64,000 nt of DNA from Candidatus Enterococcus murrayae (lineage in GTDB: Bacteria > Bacillota > Bacilli > Lactobacillales > Enterococcaceae): positions 1-64,000 of the forward strand of contig NZ_JAFLVR010000011.1 in assembly GCF_017315985.1 (NCBI RefSeq). Direction: 5' to 3'. Position 1 is the first letter of the stretch. Every line of letters begins with the position of its first letter. Below are positions 1 to 7,541 of the stretch, piece by piece. The notes below the pieces were generated by a model. The model was not told the DNA's origin. It did not search any database and was given only the letters and a program-made list of their open reading frames with translations. Both the position numbers and the translations under genes were made by a program.

Positions 1-590
1 CGATCTTTGAAAAGGACGGTATCCGCCGTTTTGTAAAACTAGAAAATTCTGAAATCCAAAATTGTACCCGTCATCCTAAAATCAAAAAGGGAAAAGTCGT
101 GGATGAGACTGAGCCGATTAATGCAGTTGCGACTCAGCCAAAAATGGAAGCATCATCTGGTCTTGACTTCAGTACGATGACGGACGAAGAGAAGCTGAAA
201 TTAGTGAAGGCCCTTTTACCTGAAGGGATCGTTTTGACTGATACACGGATGGCAGAGCTGAAAGAGGAAGCGCCAAAGGAAGAAGTGCGGACTGCAAGTG
301 AATCTGAAAGTCCCGTCGCGGCAGCACAAAAAGCCGAGCCAACTAACAAACCCGCAGCTTCTATAGTAAACCAAGCGCCAAAAGCCGCTGAACCTAAACC
401 GATGGCCCTATCCGCCGCTGAAAAAATGCCCTATAAGCCTTATCAGAAACCGAAGAGCAAAGCCCAACAAGAACGAGAGCGGAAAGAGGAGCTGATGAAG
501 CGGACGCCTGAAGGAAAAAAGGCATCCAGATCAAAAAAGGAGAAGAAAAGGCAAACAGGGAAAGGGAAGCCAAAAAGAAAACGTAAGTAG
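1..590 (+). CDS. C-terminal part of an unrecognised protein with a very basic tail (5' end outside window)
   Basis: The frame is open from the first bases of the window and ends at a TAG at 588-590, giving about 195 visible residues. A GTG at 99 has a weak AAGGGA upstream, but the open frame continues before it, so I treat the gene as cut by the window edge. The visible part has a mixed N-terminal segment, an acidic stretch, an Ala/Pro/Glu-rich linker at about residues 100-145, and a tail of roughly 50 residues dominated by Lys and Arg, as in proteins that bind nucleic acid. I recognise no domain. A relaxase or other mobile-element protein is possible but this is only a guess from the tail and from the accessory character of the next kilobase. 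Confidence 0.55.
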   Translation, partial: IFEKDGIRRFVKLENSEIQNCTRHPKIKKGKVVDETEPINAVATQPKMEASSGLDFSTMTDEEKLKLVKALLPEGIVLTDTRMAELKEEAPKEEVRTASESESPVAAAQKAEPTNKPAASIVNQAPKAAEPKPMALSAAEKMPYKPYQKPKSKAQQERERKEELMKRTPEGKKASRSKKEKKRQTGKGKPKRKRK

Positions 591-682
591 AAACAGCATA
601 TTTATGTCGGACTAAGGACGTCCTTTTAGCATGAAGGCTTATTTGTCGATGGAAAAATCCGAGTTAACGTAGTTTAAAAAAT

Positions 683-748
683 TTCGAATAGCCAGATAGC
701 CATACATTTTTTTAGCTGAAGTGTATGGTTATTTGGCGTTTATTCGAA
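683..748. repeat. Large imperfect inverted repeat (hairpin)
   Basis: Arms at 683-706 and 721-748 read TTCGAATA, then GCCAGATAGCCATACA, and on the other side TGTATGGTTATTTGGC, then TATTCGAA. Mismatches are mostly of the G-T wobble type. The loop is about 15 bases and starts with a T run. It could be a terminator for the gene ending at 590 or the remains of a small mobile repeat. The rest of 591-985 holds no gene I can support. Confidence 0.6.
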
Positions 749-987
749 TAATAAGTTAAATTTTCTACGAGAAGCTCGGAAATAACTGCACACCAATCAT
801 AGTTAAACGCTGATTTTAGATCAATCTGTCGACCCTAAAAAAGCTATAAATCGTGTAGTTACGACAGCAGGGCGAAACGGTTGAAACGAAAAGGATTCCT
901 TTAATGCATCTTGTTATGTTTGCAGAGGAGTGAAGGGGTAAAACTGAGATCGACAGAAAAGTACTATTAAGGCCTGACGGTAACAGG

Positions 988-993
988 TATAAT
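988..993 (+). promoter_or_regulatory. -10 box (TATAAT) just before the CRISPR mini-array
   Basis: A perfect TATAAT lies 10 bases before the first repeat. At a 17-base spacing the -35 would be TATTAA (965-970), which is weak. Transcription would start near base 1000, at the edge of the array. Confidence 0.45.
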
Positions 994-1003
994 TTAAGAC
1001 GGG

Positions 1004-1230
1004 ATCAGAATCTAAAATAGTGGAATGTAAATTTCAATGCAAAAAGTGTTTCGGTATTGCCTGGGTAAGTCTAAATCTAAAAATAGTGGAATGTAAATTT
1101 TTCAATGATAGAAGATGAACTTCTCTTTTTAATGGTCTAAATCTAAAAACAGTGGAATGTAAATTTCTCAGTGATTAAGGCTTCCATGACTTCCGAGTCC
1201 GTCTAAATCTAAAAGCACTGGAATACACCG
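1004..1230 (+). CRISPR. Orphan CRISPR mini-array: four repeats, three spacers, no cas genes
   Basis: Two nearly identical 30-base repeats lie at 1069-1098 and 1135-1164; they start GTCTAAATCTAAAAA and end GTGGAATGTAAAT. A 5' copy at 1004-1032 has a changed first half and one base fewer. A 3' copy at 1201-1230 keeps the first half and decays after GGAAT. All three spacers (1033-1068, 1099-1134, 1165-1200) are exactly 36 bases and unrelated in sequence, so the period is 66. If the trailing TT is counted in the repeat, the split is 32/34. The GAATGTAAAT ending recalls, from memory, type I-B repeats and the Listeria rliB orphan array. No cas gene lies in the window. The degenerate end copies suggest no active acquisition. 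A TATAAT precedes and a terminator follows the array, so it may be made as a discrete small RNA. Confidence 0.8.
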
Positions 1231-1250
1231 TCTTTCCCCAACCAACCTCA

Positions 1251-1280
1251 AAACACCGTCCAACTTGGATGGTGTTTTTC
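1251..1280 (+). terminator. Rho-independent terminator after the CRISPR mini-array
   Basis: The stem AACACCGTCCAA (1252-1263) pairs with TTGGATGGTGTT (1265-1276) through one G-T wobble, and a short T run follows. It closes the transcription unit that would start near base 1000. Confidence 0.7.
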
Positions 1281-1364
1281 TTTTCCACACAACTTCCTTC
1301 CGAAATCCTCTTGAACTTTGCTAAAATTAACAATAGAATAATTACTTTTTTGAGGAGAAGGCCG

Positions 1365-2066
1365 ATGCGAGAGAAAATCAGGATATTGATCATTGATGAT
1401 GATCAGGAGCTTTGTTCTATCATAGAAAAATATTTGAGAAATGCTGAGTATACAGTAGATATTTCCTACACAGGAGCTGGCGGATTGAACATGGCGCTGA
1501 CAGGTGACTATCACTTGATTGTGTTGGATATCATGCTGCCGCAAATCAATGGGTTGAGTATTTTGACGGAGATCCGCAAGCAAAGCGTGGTTCCAGTTTT
1601 GATGCTGACGGCTAAGAATGAAGAGTCGGATAAGGTTCGCGGGCTGCAGCTGGGGGCGGATGATTATTTGACGAAGCCTTTTAGCATGGCGGAACTGATG
1701 GCACGGATCGATTCTTTGGTTCGGCGTTATACAACATTTAATCGGACTGCTGGTGCGGAAAAGACTCTCAATCTAAAGCATTTAACCCTTGATACACAGA
1801 CGCGAGTTGTTTTATTGGATAATAAAGTTTTGGCATTGACGGGAAAAGAGTTTGAGCTTTTGTATTTTCTGGCAGCGCATAAGGGACAAATTTTTACGAA
1901 ACGTCAAATTTATCAGCAGGTTTTGGGCGATGAATATGCTTTTGATGATAGTAATATCATGTCCTTCATCAGTAAGCTGCGAAAGAAGATCGAGGCGGAT
2001 GCTGCCCAGCCTTTCTTTATCCAAACGGTTCGCGGGGTCGGCTATCGTTTTAATCAGGAGGGATAG
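1365..2066 (+). CDS. OmpR/PhoB-family DNA-binding response regulator
   Basis: This 233-residue protein takes a phosphoryl group from the kinase encoded next and then binds DNA. The receiver domain (about 1-120) has the acidic triad D11-D13, the phosphorylation site D55 in LDIMLP and the conserved K104 in LTKPF. A winged-helix output domain fills about 130-230. I start it at the ATG at 1365, which has GAGGAG seven bases upstream; a longer frame from 1269 would run through the terminator and promoter. An extended -10 (TGCTAAAAT) lies just upstream. The gene is followed after three bases by the kinase and then by an ABC exporter, so the likely targets are those exporter genes. Confidence 0.93.
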   Translation: MREKIRILIIDDDQELCSIIEKYLRNAEYTVDISYTGAGGLNMALTGDYHLIVLDIMLPQINGLSILTEIRKQSVVPVLMLTAKNEESDKVRGLQLGADDYLTKPFSMAELMARIDSLVRRYTTFNRTAGAEKTLNLKHLTLDTQTRVVLLDNKVLALTGKEFELLYFLAAHKGQIFTKRQIYQQVLGDEYAFDDSNIMSFISKLRKKIEADAAQPFFIQTVRGVGYRFNQEG

Positions 2067-2069
2067 GAG

Positions 2070-2975
2070 ATGGCAATAGTAGGTAGTATTTGCGTTTTGC
2101 TGGCCGCAGGTTGTTTATATCTAATTGCCCGTCTTCGAAAAAACAAACAGCAGCTTGCCCAAGCGCTGCTTGTTTTGGAAGATATCGCTGAAGGGAACCT
2201 CGATCGAAAAATGGTTACGGATGAAGCAACGGATGTGGCGGAGCTTTGTTTTCGGTTGAACGAGATTGTGGCAGATATCAAGCGGCAGCTTAGTGGATTG
2301 CGGACTTCTGAGAATGAATATCGCAAGCTGATCACCAGCTTGTCGCATGATGTTCGTACGCCCTTGGCCTCTCTGATAGGCTACTTAGAGGCAATCAACG
2401 ACGGATTGGTAACGGAAGAGGAGCAGCAGCATTATCTGCATTCTTCTCAGGCAAAAGCATTTGAACTAGAAAAGTATATCAGTACTCTTTTTGAATGGGT
2501 CAAGCTTGAATCAGGGGAACGTCGCTATCAATTCGAAACAGTCGATGTGTGCGAGCTGCTGAGGAAGAGTATCAGTGACTGGATTCCGCGACTGGAACCG
2601 CAATTTACTTATGAAATCGACATTCCTGAAGAAGAGTTTTATTGCAAAGTGGACGCTTCAGCGTTTCGCAGGATCATCGATAACTTATTGGAAAACTGCT
2701 TAAACCATAGTCAAGGGAACAAGGTTACGGTCAAGTTGGCGGAAGAAAAGCAGCAGGTTCAGCTTGAAATCACCGATAACGGCAAAGGGATCTCGGAGGA
2801 ACATCTCCCGCGGATTTTTGACCGCCTGTATAAAGGAGACGAAGCTCGAGGCTCGAAAGGCAATGGCTTGGGATTGGCGATCGTCCAAGAACTAGTCACA
2901 GCTCATCATGGAAAAATCAGTGCCAGCAGTCGATTAGGCGAAGGGACACAATTTTCCTTGACACTGCCTAAATAA
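2070..2975 (+). CDS. Sensor histidine kinase with a single N-terminal membrane anchor
   Basis: This 301-residue kinase has one hydrophobic helix at about residues 2-20 and almost nothing outside the cell. A HAMP-like linker (about 30-80) leads to the dimerisation/phosphoacceptor domain with H93 in SLSHDVRTPLA. The ATPase domain has N205/N209 in the N box, DNGKG at 236-240 and GNGLGLA at 264-270. It is transcribed with the response regulator. The lack of a sensor loop is like kinases that read the state of a partner membrane transporter, and an ABC exporter follows directly. That it answers to a peptide antibiotic is inference from context. A weak hairpin and about 75 bases separate it from the exporter genes. 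Confidence 0.92.
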   Translation: MAIVGSICVLLAAGCLYLIARLRKNKQQLAQALLVLEDIAEGNLDRKMVTDEATDVAELCFRLNEIVADIKRQLSGLRTSENEYRKLITSLSHDVRTPLASLIGYLEAINDGLVTEEEQQHYLHSSQAKAFELEKYISTLFEWVKLESGERRYQFETVDVCELLRKSISDWIPRLEPQFTYEIDIPEEEFYCKVDASAFRRIIDNLLENCLNHSQGNKVTVKLAEEKQQVQLEITDNGKGISEEHLPRIFDRLYKGDEARGSKGNGLGLAIVQELVTAHHGKISASSRLGEGTQFSLTLPK

Positions 2976-3053
2976 ACTAGAAAAAAATAAGGGTTCGACA
3001 AGGTTAAGGCAAGGTAGCCCTGCTAAGCTAGAAGTATAGAAAGGATGGTCGCC

Positions 3054-3974
3054 ATGGAAAAATATGTTGTAAAAACGGCGGCGCTGACGAAGCGCTACCA
3101 TGATCAGACGGTAGTCAAGGACGTCTCGATCGCCATTCCCAAAGGAAAAATCTATGGACTTTTGGGGCGCAACGGCGCAGGAAAAACGACGATCATGAAA
3201 ATACTGTTGGGCTTGGCAGGAGCAAGTTCGGGTGAAGTACTGTTGTTTGGTCAATCACCTAATACGCATCCGGAAGTATACCTGCGTATTGGAAATATCA
3301 TCGAGACACCAAGCTTTTATCCGTATTTAACCGGTCAGGAAAATTTGAAGGTATTCTCTAAGCTGAAGGGACAGACACAAAGAAACAGTGTGGCGGAGGC
3401 TTTGAAGCTGGTTGATTTGACGCATGCTGAACACAAGCGTTTTGCCAATTACTCATTAGGGATGAAGCAGCGGCTGGGAATCGCCAATGCATTAATGAAA
3501 GATCCGGAGCTGCTGATCTTAGATGAACCGACGAATGGGCTGGACCCGATCGGCATCGTTGAAATCCGCAGGCTGCTGAAGGAGCTGGCCGAGGTTCATG
3601 GCAAGACGATTTTAATCTCTAGTCACCAATTATCAGAGATCGAGCAAATCGCGGATATCATCGGTATTTTGCACGATGGCGAGCTGCTGGAGGAGTGTGA
3701 TCTGGAAAAAATTGCACAACACAATCAGCGATATATCAGTGTTACTGTATCGGATATTCATCAGGCTGCTCGTCTATTAGAGGAGCAGCTGAATCTCAGC
3801 AATTATACAGTGGACGGCAATGATACGATCAAAATTTTTGATTTTTCCTTTGAACCGCAAGAAATCAATCGCCTATTCGGAAAAAACGGGATCGAGGTTT
3901 CCAGTTTATTTGTCGGCTCGGTCAATTTAGAAGAGCACTTTCGAAAGATCACGGGGGGTGTCGGCATTGCGTAA
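3054..3974 (+). CDS. ABC transporter ATPase, bacitracin/lantibiotic-export (BcrA) type
   Basis: The 306-residue ATPase has Walker A GRNGAGKTT near residue 40, the variant signature YSLGMKQR near 140, Walker B LLILDEP followed by TNGLDP, and an H-loop (SSHQLSE). The extra C-terminal 80-90 residues are usual in the BcrA/LanF group. The ATG at 3054 has GAAAGG at a good spacing; the ATG at 3045 overlaps that site and is a poor start. The frame overlaps the permease start. With the two-component genes upstream this looks like an inducible self-protection or drug efflux unit, as for bacitracin or lantibiotics. The substrate cannot be told from sequence. Confidence 0.9.
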   Translation: MEKYVVKTAALTKRYHDQTVVKDVSIAIPKGKIYGLLGRNGAGKTTIMKILLGLAGASSGEVLLFGQSPNTHPEVYLRIGNIIETPSFYPYLTGQENLKVFSKLKGQTQRNSVAEALKLVDLTHAEHKRFANYSLGMKQRLGIANALMKDPELLILDEPTNGLDPIGIVEIRRLLKELAEVHGKTILISSHQLSEIEQIADIIGILHDGELLEECDLEKIAQHNQRYISVTVSDIHQAARLLEEQLNLSNYTVDGNDTIKIFDFSFEPQEINRLFGKNGIEVSSLFVGSVNLEEHFRKITGGVGIA

Positions 3975-4692
3975 TGTAATTTCTGCTGAATGGATGAAGC
4001 TGAAACGGAATCGCATCTTTGCGGTTTGTTCACTGCTGACACTGTTCGCTGCGGCCTTTATGGTCTTTAAGGATTTAGTCATCGTTGAATCCCCGATAGA
4101 AGACTATCGCGTTTGGCTGCCGACTGTCTATCTAGTTGTCGGCTCGTTACTGTCAATTATGAGCGGATTCATTGTCACCTTCTTAATGCAGCGGGAGTAT
4201 GAGGATCGCACGATCAATAATGTCTTGACGGCTCCCACCTCACGCTTCCGCTTTCTTTTAGGCAAATTAGCGATTTGGTTCATCTGGTATACAGGAACGC
4301 TGATTGGTGTCGTAATCATTTATACGATTGGCGGCTGGCTGATTTATCCAGACACTTTTGGCGCAACAGGAACCAAAACTCTGGTGACGACACTCTTTAA
4401 ATACTGCTTTTTGGCTTTTGTCGCAGCGCTGCCTTTATTGCCGGTGAGTGTCCTGCAGCGGAAATTGTTTTATCCGACGATCATGGCCGCCTTAGCATTT
4501 ACTGGAATCCAAATGTTTGCGCTCAATATCCCATTCAATTTTGCACGTCTCATGCCATGGTCAGCGGTAGTTGTTCAAAGCTTAGTCGAGCTGTCATTCA
4601 AAGATGATCTATTAACCTTGGGAAGCATCTTTTTGACAGGGATTATCGGCTTTGTTGCAGCCTATTGGCTATTTAAGCGGCAGGATTTGTAA
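3958..4692 (+). CDS. ABC-2 type permease of the bacitracin/lantibiotic-type exporter
   Basis: The 244-residue protein has about six membrane segments and resembles the LanE/BcrB-like ABC-2 permeases. It starts with a short cytoplasmic stretch ISAEWMKLKRN, which is typical of the family. The start is GTG 3958 or, better spaced from the G run at 3953-3958, TTG 3967. It overlaps the ATPase gene, so the two are translationally coupled. It would form the membrane channel for the ATPase encoded just upstream. Confidence 0.85.
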   Translation: MSALRNVISAEWMKLKRNRIFAVCSLLTLFAAAFMVFKDLVIVESPIEDYRVWLPTVYLVVGSLLSIMSGFIVTFLMQREYEDRTINNVLTAPTSRFRFLLGKLAIWFIWYTGTLIGVVIIYTIGGWLIYPDTFGATGTKTLVTTLFKYCFLAFVAALPLLPVSVLQRKLFYPTIMAALAFTGIQMFALNIPFNFARLMPWSAVVVQSLVELSFKDDLLTLGSIFLTGIIGFVAAYWLFKRQDL

Positions 4693-4821
4693 AATGCCTA
4701 CTTGAAATGGCGAACGCGAATCCCCTTTCTCAGACAAAATCCTCGCTTCAACAAAAAATTCTCCCCCATGGATGGAAACAGGGAAGAATTATAGGGGGCT
4801 TACTATTTAACTCATCGATGA

Positions 4822-4858
4822 ATTGGTGCAGGGACTCACCCTGCATCAATTTTTTTGT
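4822..4858 (+). terminator. Terminator downstream of the two-component/ABC operon
   Basis: ATTGGTGCAGGG pairs with CCCTGCATCAAT around a five-base loop, and seven or more T follow on the plus strand. It overlaps the stop of the convergent minus-strand gene. Confidence 0.75.
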
Positions 4859-5450
4859 TTTTAATCAGGCGGCTTTGGAATTTTAGGACACCTTCCATAA
4901 TGACCCCTGTAGTACATACGCATAGGAGAGTGCCTATGCCTAAATTAGCGTTGCCTAGTAAAAGACCGATTACAATCATCGTGCTATCGATCAGGATACG
5001 AACAGTCTTGATCGAAAAATTTGAACTGTTGACGACCATCAAGGTCAAGCATTCCAAGGCAGCGGCACCTAATTGTGCGGAAACATAGATTCCAATACCT
5101 AGAGCAAAGAGTAATACACCGCTGATCGAAGCAACTAACTGGCTGATGATAGAGGAGGTATTTAGCGTAAAGAAGGAAGTGAAAAAATTGACGCCTAATC
5201 CAATACCAATACCGTTAATAAGACTCCCGATGCCGATTTGCCTGCGGTCAAAAAGAAAAGCGATCATTAGAACGAAAAGATTGAAGCATAGGCTTAAGTA
5301 ACCGAATTTTAACGGAAAGATCTTCATAACTCCGAACAAGGCAACACTTAAGGTATCGACACCTAAGCTGCTGGTAATCATTAAGGAAAGTCCGAAGGCA
5401 GATAAAAGCGTTCCCAACAGAACCTTGAACAGATTGATTTTAAGCGTCAT
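4836..5450 (-). CDS. YczE/YyaS/YitT-type integral membrane protein
   Basis: The 204-residue protein has five or six hydrophobic helices with the Gly-rich pattern of COG2364 (YczE/YyaS): SSLGVDTLSV near the N terminus, GIGIGLGVNF in the middle and LGAAALECLTL near 130. The family has no established transport substrate. It is the last gene of the EIIC-ADP-ribosylglycohydrolase-adenosine deaminase operon and starts three bases after the deaminase stop, so it is probably translated from the same message. A role in moving a product or by-product of that pathway is inference. Confidence 0.8.
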   Translation of the reverse strand: MTLKINLFKVLLGTLLSAFGLSLMITSSLGVDTLSVALFGVMKIFPLKFGYLSLCFNLFVLMIAFLFDRRQIGIGSLINGIGIGLGVNFFTSFFTLNTSSIISQLVASISGVLLFALGIGIYVSAQLGAAALECLTLMVVNSSNFSIKTVRILIDSTMIVIGLLLGNANLGIGTLLCVCTTGVIMEGVLKFQSRLIKNKKIDAG

Positions 5451-5453
5451 GCT

Positions 5454-6473
5454 CTAAGCCTCTGACGAAGGGATGACATCAGCATAACCACTATTTATTT
5501 GTTGGACTAGCTGATCCTTTAGCTGCTGACTTGCAAAGGCACCTTCGATCGCGTTTAGATTCAGTCTTTTCATTTCTAAATAGCTCAATTGGCAGTGGGT
5601 TGCCAAAAGAAGGTACTCTTCTGTCAAGGTGGTTTGAGAGACCGTTCGATTGTCCGTATTGATGCAGCATTTGACATTGTGAGTTAAAAACTTGCGCAAT
5701 GGATAGTCTGCCCACTCCTTGATCGCATTGGTTTGGATATTGCTGGTAGGACACAGCTCCAGCAAAGTTCCCTTTTTGGCACAATAATCCATGATGGCGG
5801 TATCGCTCTTGATTGCTACACCATGCCCGATTCGGACAGCGCCTAAGCGAATCGCTTCGACGACATTTTGAGCACATCCGCATTCGCCTGAATGTAAAGT
5901 AAGCTTCAGACCTGAAGCTGATGCGTAGTCGGCAGCGGGCTTGATCTTCTCGTTTGATATTGCTTGCTCATCACCGGCAAAATCAAAACCGACGATCGTT
6001 TCTGAATTCAATTGCGTGACCGTATCAATTAATTGCTGATTCGCTGCATTAGAATGATGGCGCAGCGCGGAGATCAGCAGATTTGCCTGAACGTCAAATT
6101 GTTTCTGTGCGTGCTGGATTCCTCGACAAACAGCACGAAGGACTTGTTCGATCGACAACCCTTGTTCTTGATGCAGCAGCGGGGCAAAACGAATCTCAAT
6201 ATACCGAATCGTTTCTTCAGCCGCTTGTTCAATCAGATCATAGGCCGCGAGGGTCAGATTTTCTTCACTTTGCAGCAAGGGTAAAATGCAGTCAAAGCTT
6301 TCTAGGTATTCCTTTAAATGATGACATTTTTTTGGTGCAATTGCCTTCGTTAACGAGTTCAAGGGAATCCCAGCTTTTTTTGCCAGCTTTTCTAAAGTGC
6401 CGATTTGAATGGAGCCGTCTAAATGACAGTGCAATTCAATTTTTGGCAGGGACCGAATCGTTTCTTTCTTCAC
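5454..6473 (-). CDS. add: Adenosine deaminase
   Basis: This 339-residue TIM-barrel hydrolase turns adenosine or deoxyadenosine into (deoxy)inosine and ammonia. The metal and catalytic residues are present: H15 and H17 in ELHCHLDGS, H194 and E197 in LHSGE, H217 in GHG and D274 in NTDNRTVS. It starts with GTG preceded by AAAGGAGG at nine bases. It follows the ADP-ribosylglycohydrolase after about 42 bases and precedes the YczE-like gene by three. Its place in an operon with a PTS permease suggests it handles a nucleoside that is imported or released there. A housekeeping salvage role alone would not explain the linkage. Confidence 0.93.
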   Translation of the reverse strand: MKKETIRSLPKIELHCHLDGSIQIGTLEKLAKKAGIPLNSLTKAIAPKKCHHLKEYLESFDCILPLLQSEENLTLAAYDLIEQAAEETIRYIEIRFAPLLHQEQGLSIEQVLRAVCRGIQHAQKQFDVQANLLISALRHHSNAANQQLIDTVTQLNSETIVGFDFAGDEQAISNEKIKPAADYASASGLKLTLHSGECGCAQNVVEAIRLGAVRIGHGVAIKSDTAIMDYCAKKGTLLELCPTSNIQTNAIKEWADYPLRKFLTHNVKCCINTDNRTVSQTTLTEEYLLLATHCQLSYLEMKRLNLNAIEGAFASQQLKDQLVQQINSGYADVIPSSEA

Positions 6474-6515
6474 TCTTGGCGTCCTCCTTTCACGTTTTGG
6501 AATGCTCCTCTGATT

Positions 6516-7541
6516 TTATCGGGAGGAGCATAGGGCTACAAACGTCTCGATCGTTGATTGGAGTGGGAGTGTTGTGTTTACTTTTTCCATATCATGAATG
6601 TATTTTTGCGGAATACTTTGGCTGCCGTTGAACCCGCCAAGAATTCCCCCCAGCATAGAAGCAATGGTATCTGTGTCGCCGCCGACATTGACTGCGGCAT
6701 AGATGCCAAGCATCGTATTCCCTTCTGTTCCGGCCAACAGACTAAATACAGCGGGAATTGATTCTTGGACAAGGAAGTTCGTGCCGACCTTATCAGCGGT
6801 TTCGCTTAATAAGTGTTCAAAGCTGGCTGCCTGACCGCCGATCTTCACGGCCTCTTGAATTTTATAGGCAATATCCACTCCAACGGATATATGCTGCTGC
6901 TGCTCGCCGTATTCTCGGCCCTTTTCGGCCCCCCATACAGCAGCTGCGACAATACTTTCTAAGGTCGCGGATTCTGTCAGCGCATGTGTCGCCGCGCAGC
7001 AGATGGCCGCCGCCGCGGAAATCGCATTGCTGTTGAAATGGGTTGGTTTGCACATCCAAATAGTATATTCCAGCGCCTTCTCCAAGTCGCCGTTAGCCAA
7101 TAAGGCCAACGGGATCGTCTTCATTGCACCGCCATTTGTCGCTAGACCGCTGTAGTTGATCAAACCGAATGGATCAACATCGGTAGGAAGGCCCTGCTTC
7201 ATGTTTTCTATCGCTGCTCGAGTAGTCGGACCGGCAAATTTGTCAAAATAATAGTCATCTGCGCCCCAATTGATGATGGCCTGCTGAGCGATTTCTTCTG
7301 TAAAGTTCCCCTCATGCTCGATGATGGCCTGCATCAAATAATAGGACATACTAAAATCATCCGTAATGGTTCCAGCGGGATAGTCTCTGGCAAAAGTATC
7401 CTTTGGCGCTAAGGTGTATTCTTTTACATATCCTCCAAACGTCTCGAGGATTTGATTGGTAGTTCGTAATTCCGTAGGTGCACCTAAAGCATCACCGACA
7501 GCGGCGCCGTATAACGCTCCTAGCATTTTTTCTTTAGTCAT
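6516..7541 (-). CDS. ADP-ribosylglycohydrolase (DraG/ARH) family protein
   Basis: The 341-residue all-helical protein carries the family signatures: GAAVGDALGAPTE near residue 12, the metal-binding TDDFSM near 61, and the C-terminal GGDTDTIASMLGG. Family members remove ADP-ribose from proteins or cleave related N- or O-glycosidic bonds using two Mg ions. It overlaps the EIIC gene by eight bases, so it is translationally coupled to it. In E. coli yegTUVW a DraG-family gene also sits with a nucleoside transporter, a sugar kinase and a GntR regulator. I infer a glycohydrolase acting on an imported (deoxy)nucleoside or ADP-ribose-like compound; the true substrate is unknown. Confidence 0.88.
   Translation of the reverse strand: MTKEKMLGALYGAAVGDALGAPTELRTTNQILETFGGYVKEYTLAPKDTFARDYPAGTITDDFSMSYYLMQAIIEHEGNFTEEIAQQAIINWGADDYYFDKFAGPTTRAAIENMKQGLPTDVDPFGLINYSGLATNGGAMKTIPLALLANGDLEKALEYTIWMCKPTHFNSNAISAAAAICCAATHALTESATLESIVAAAVWGAEKGREYGEQQQHISVGVDIAYKIQEAVKIGGQAASFEHLLSETADKVGTNFLVQESIPAVFSLLAGTEGNTMLGIYAAVNVGGDTDTIASMLGGILGGFNGSQSIPQKYIHDMEKVNTTLPLQSTIETFVALCSSR

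Noticed and set aside
938-967. Possible further CRISPR repeat one period before the first copy
   Set aside because: Only a few scattered matches to the repeat; not above chance.
1269-1364. N-terminal extension of the response regulator
   Set aside because: It would start inside the CRISPR terminator and read through the promoter; the ATG at 1365 has a proper ribosome site.
6083-6631. 182-codon plus-strand frame over add
   Set aside because: Shadow of the minus-strand deaminase gene, whose catalytic residues are all present.
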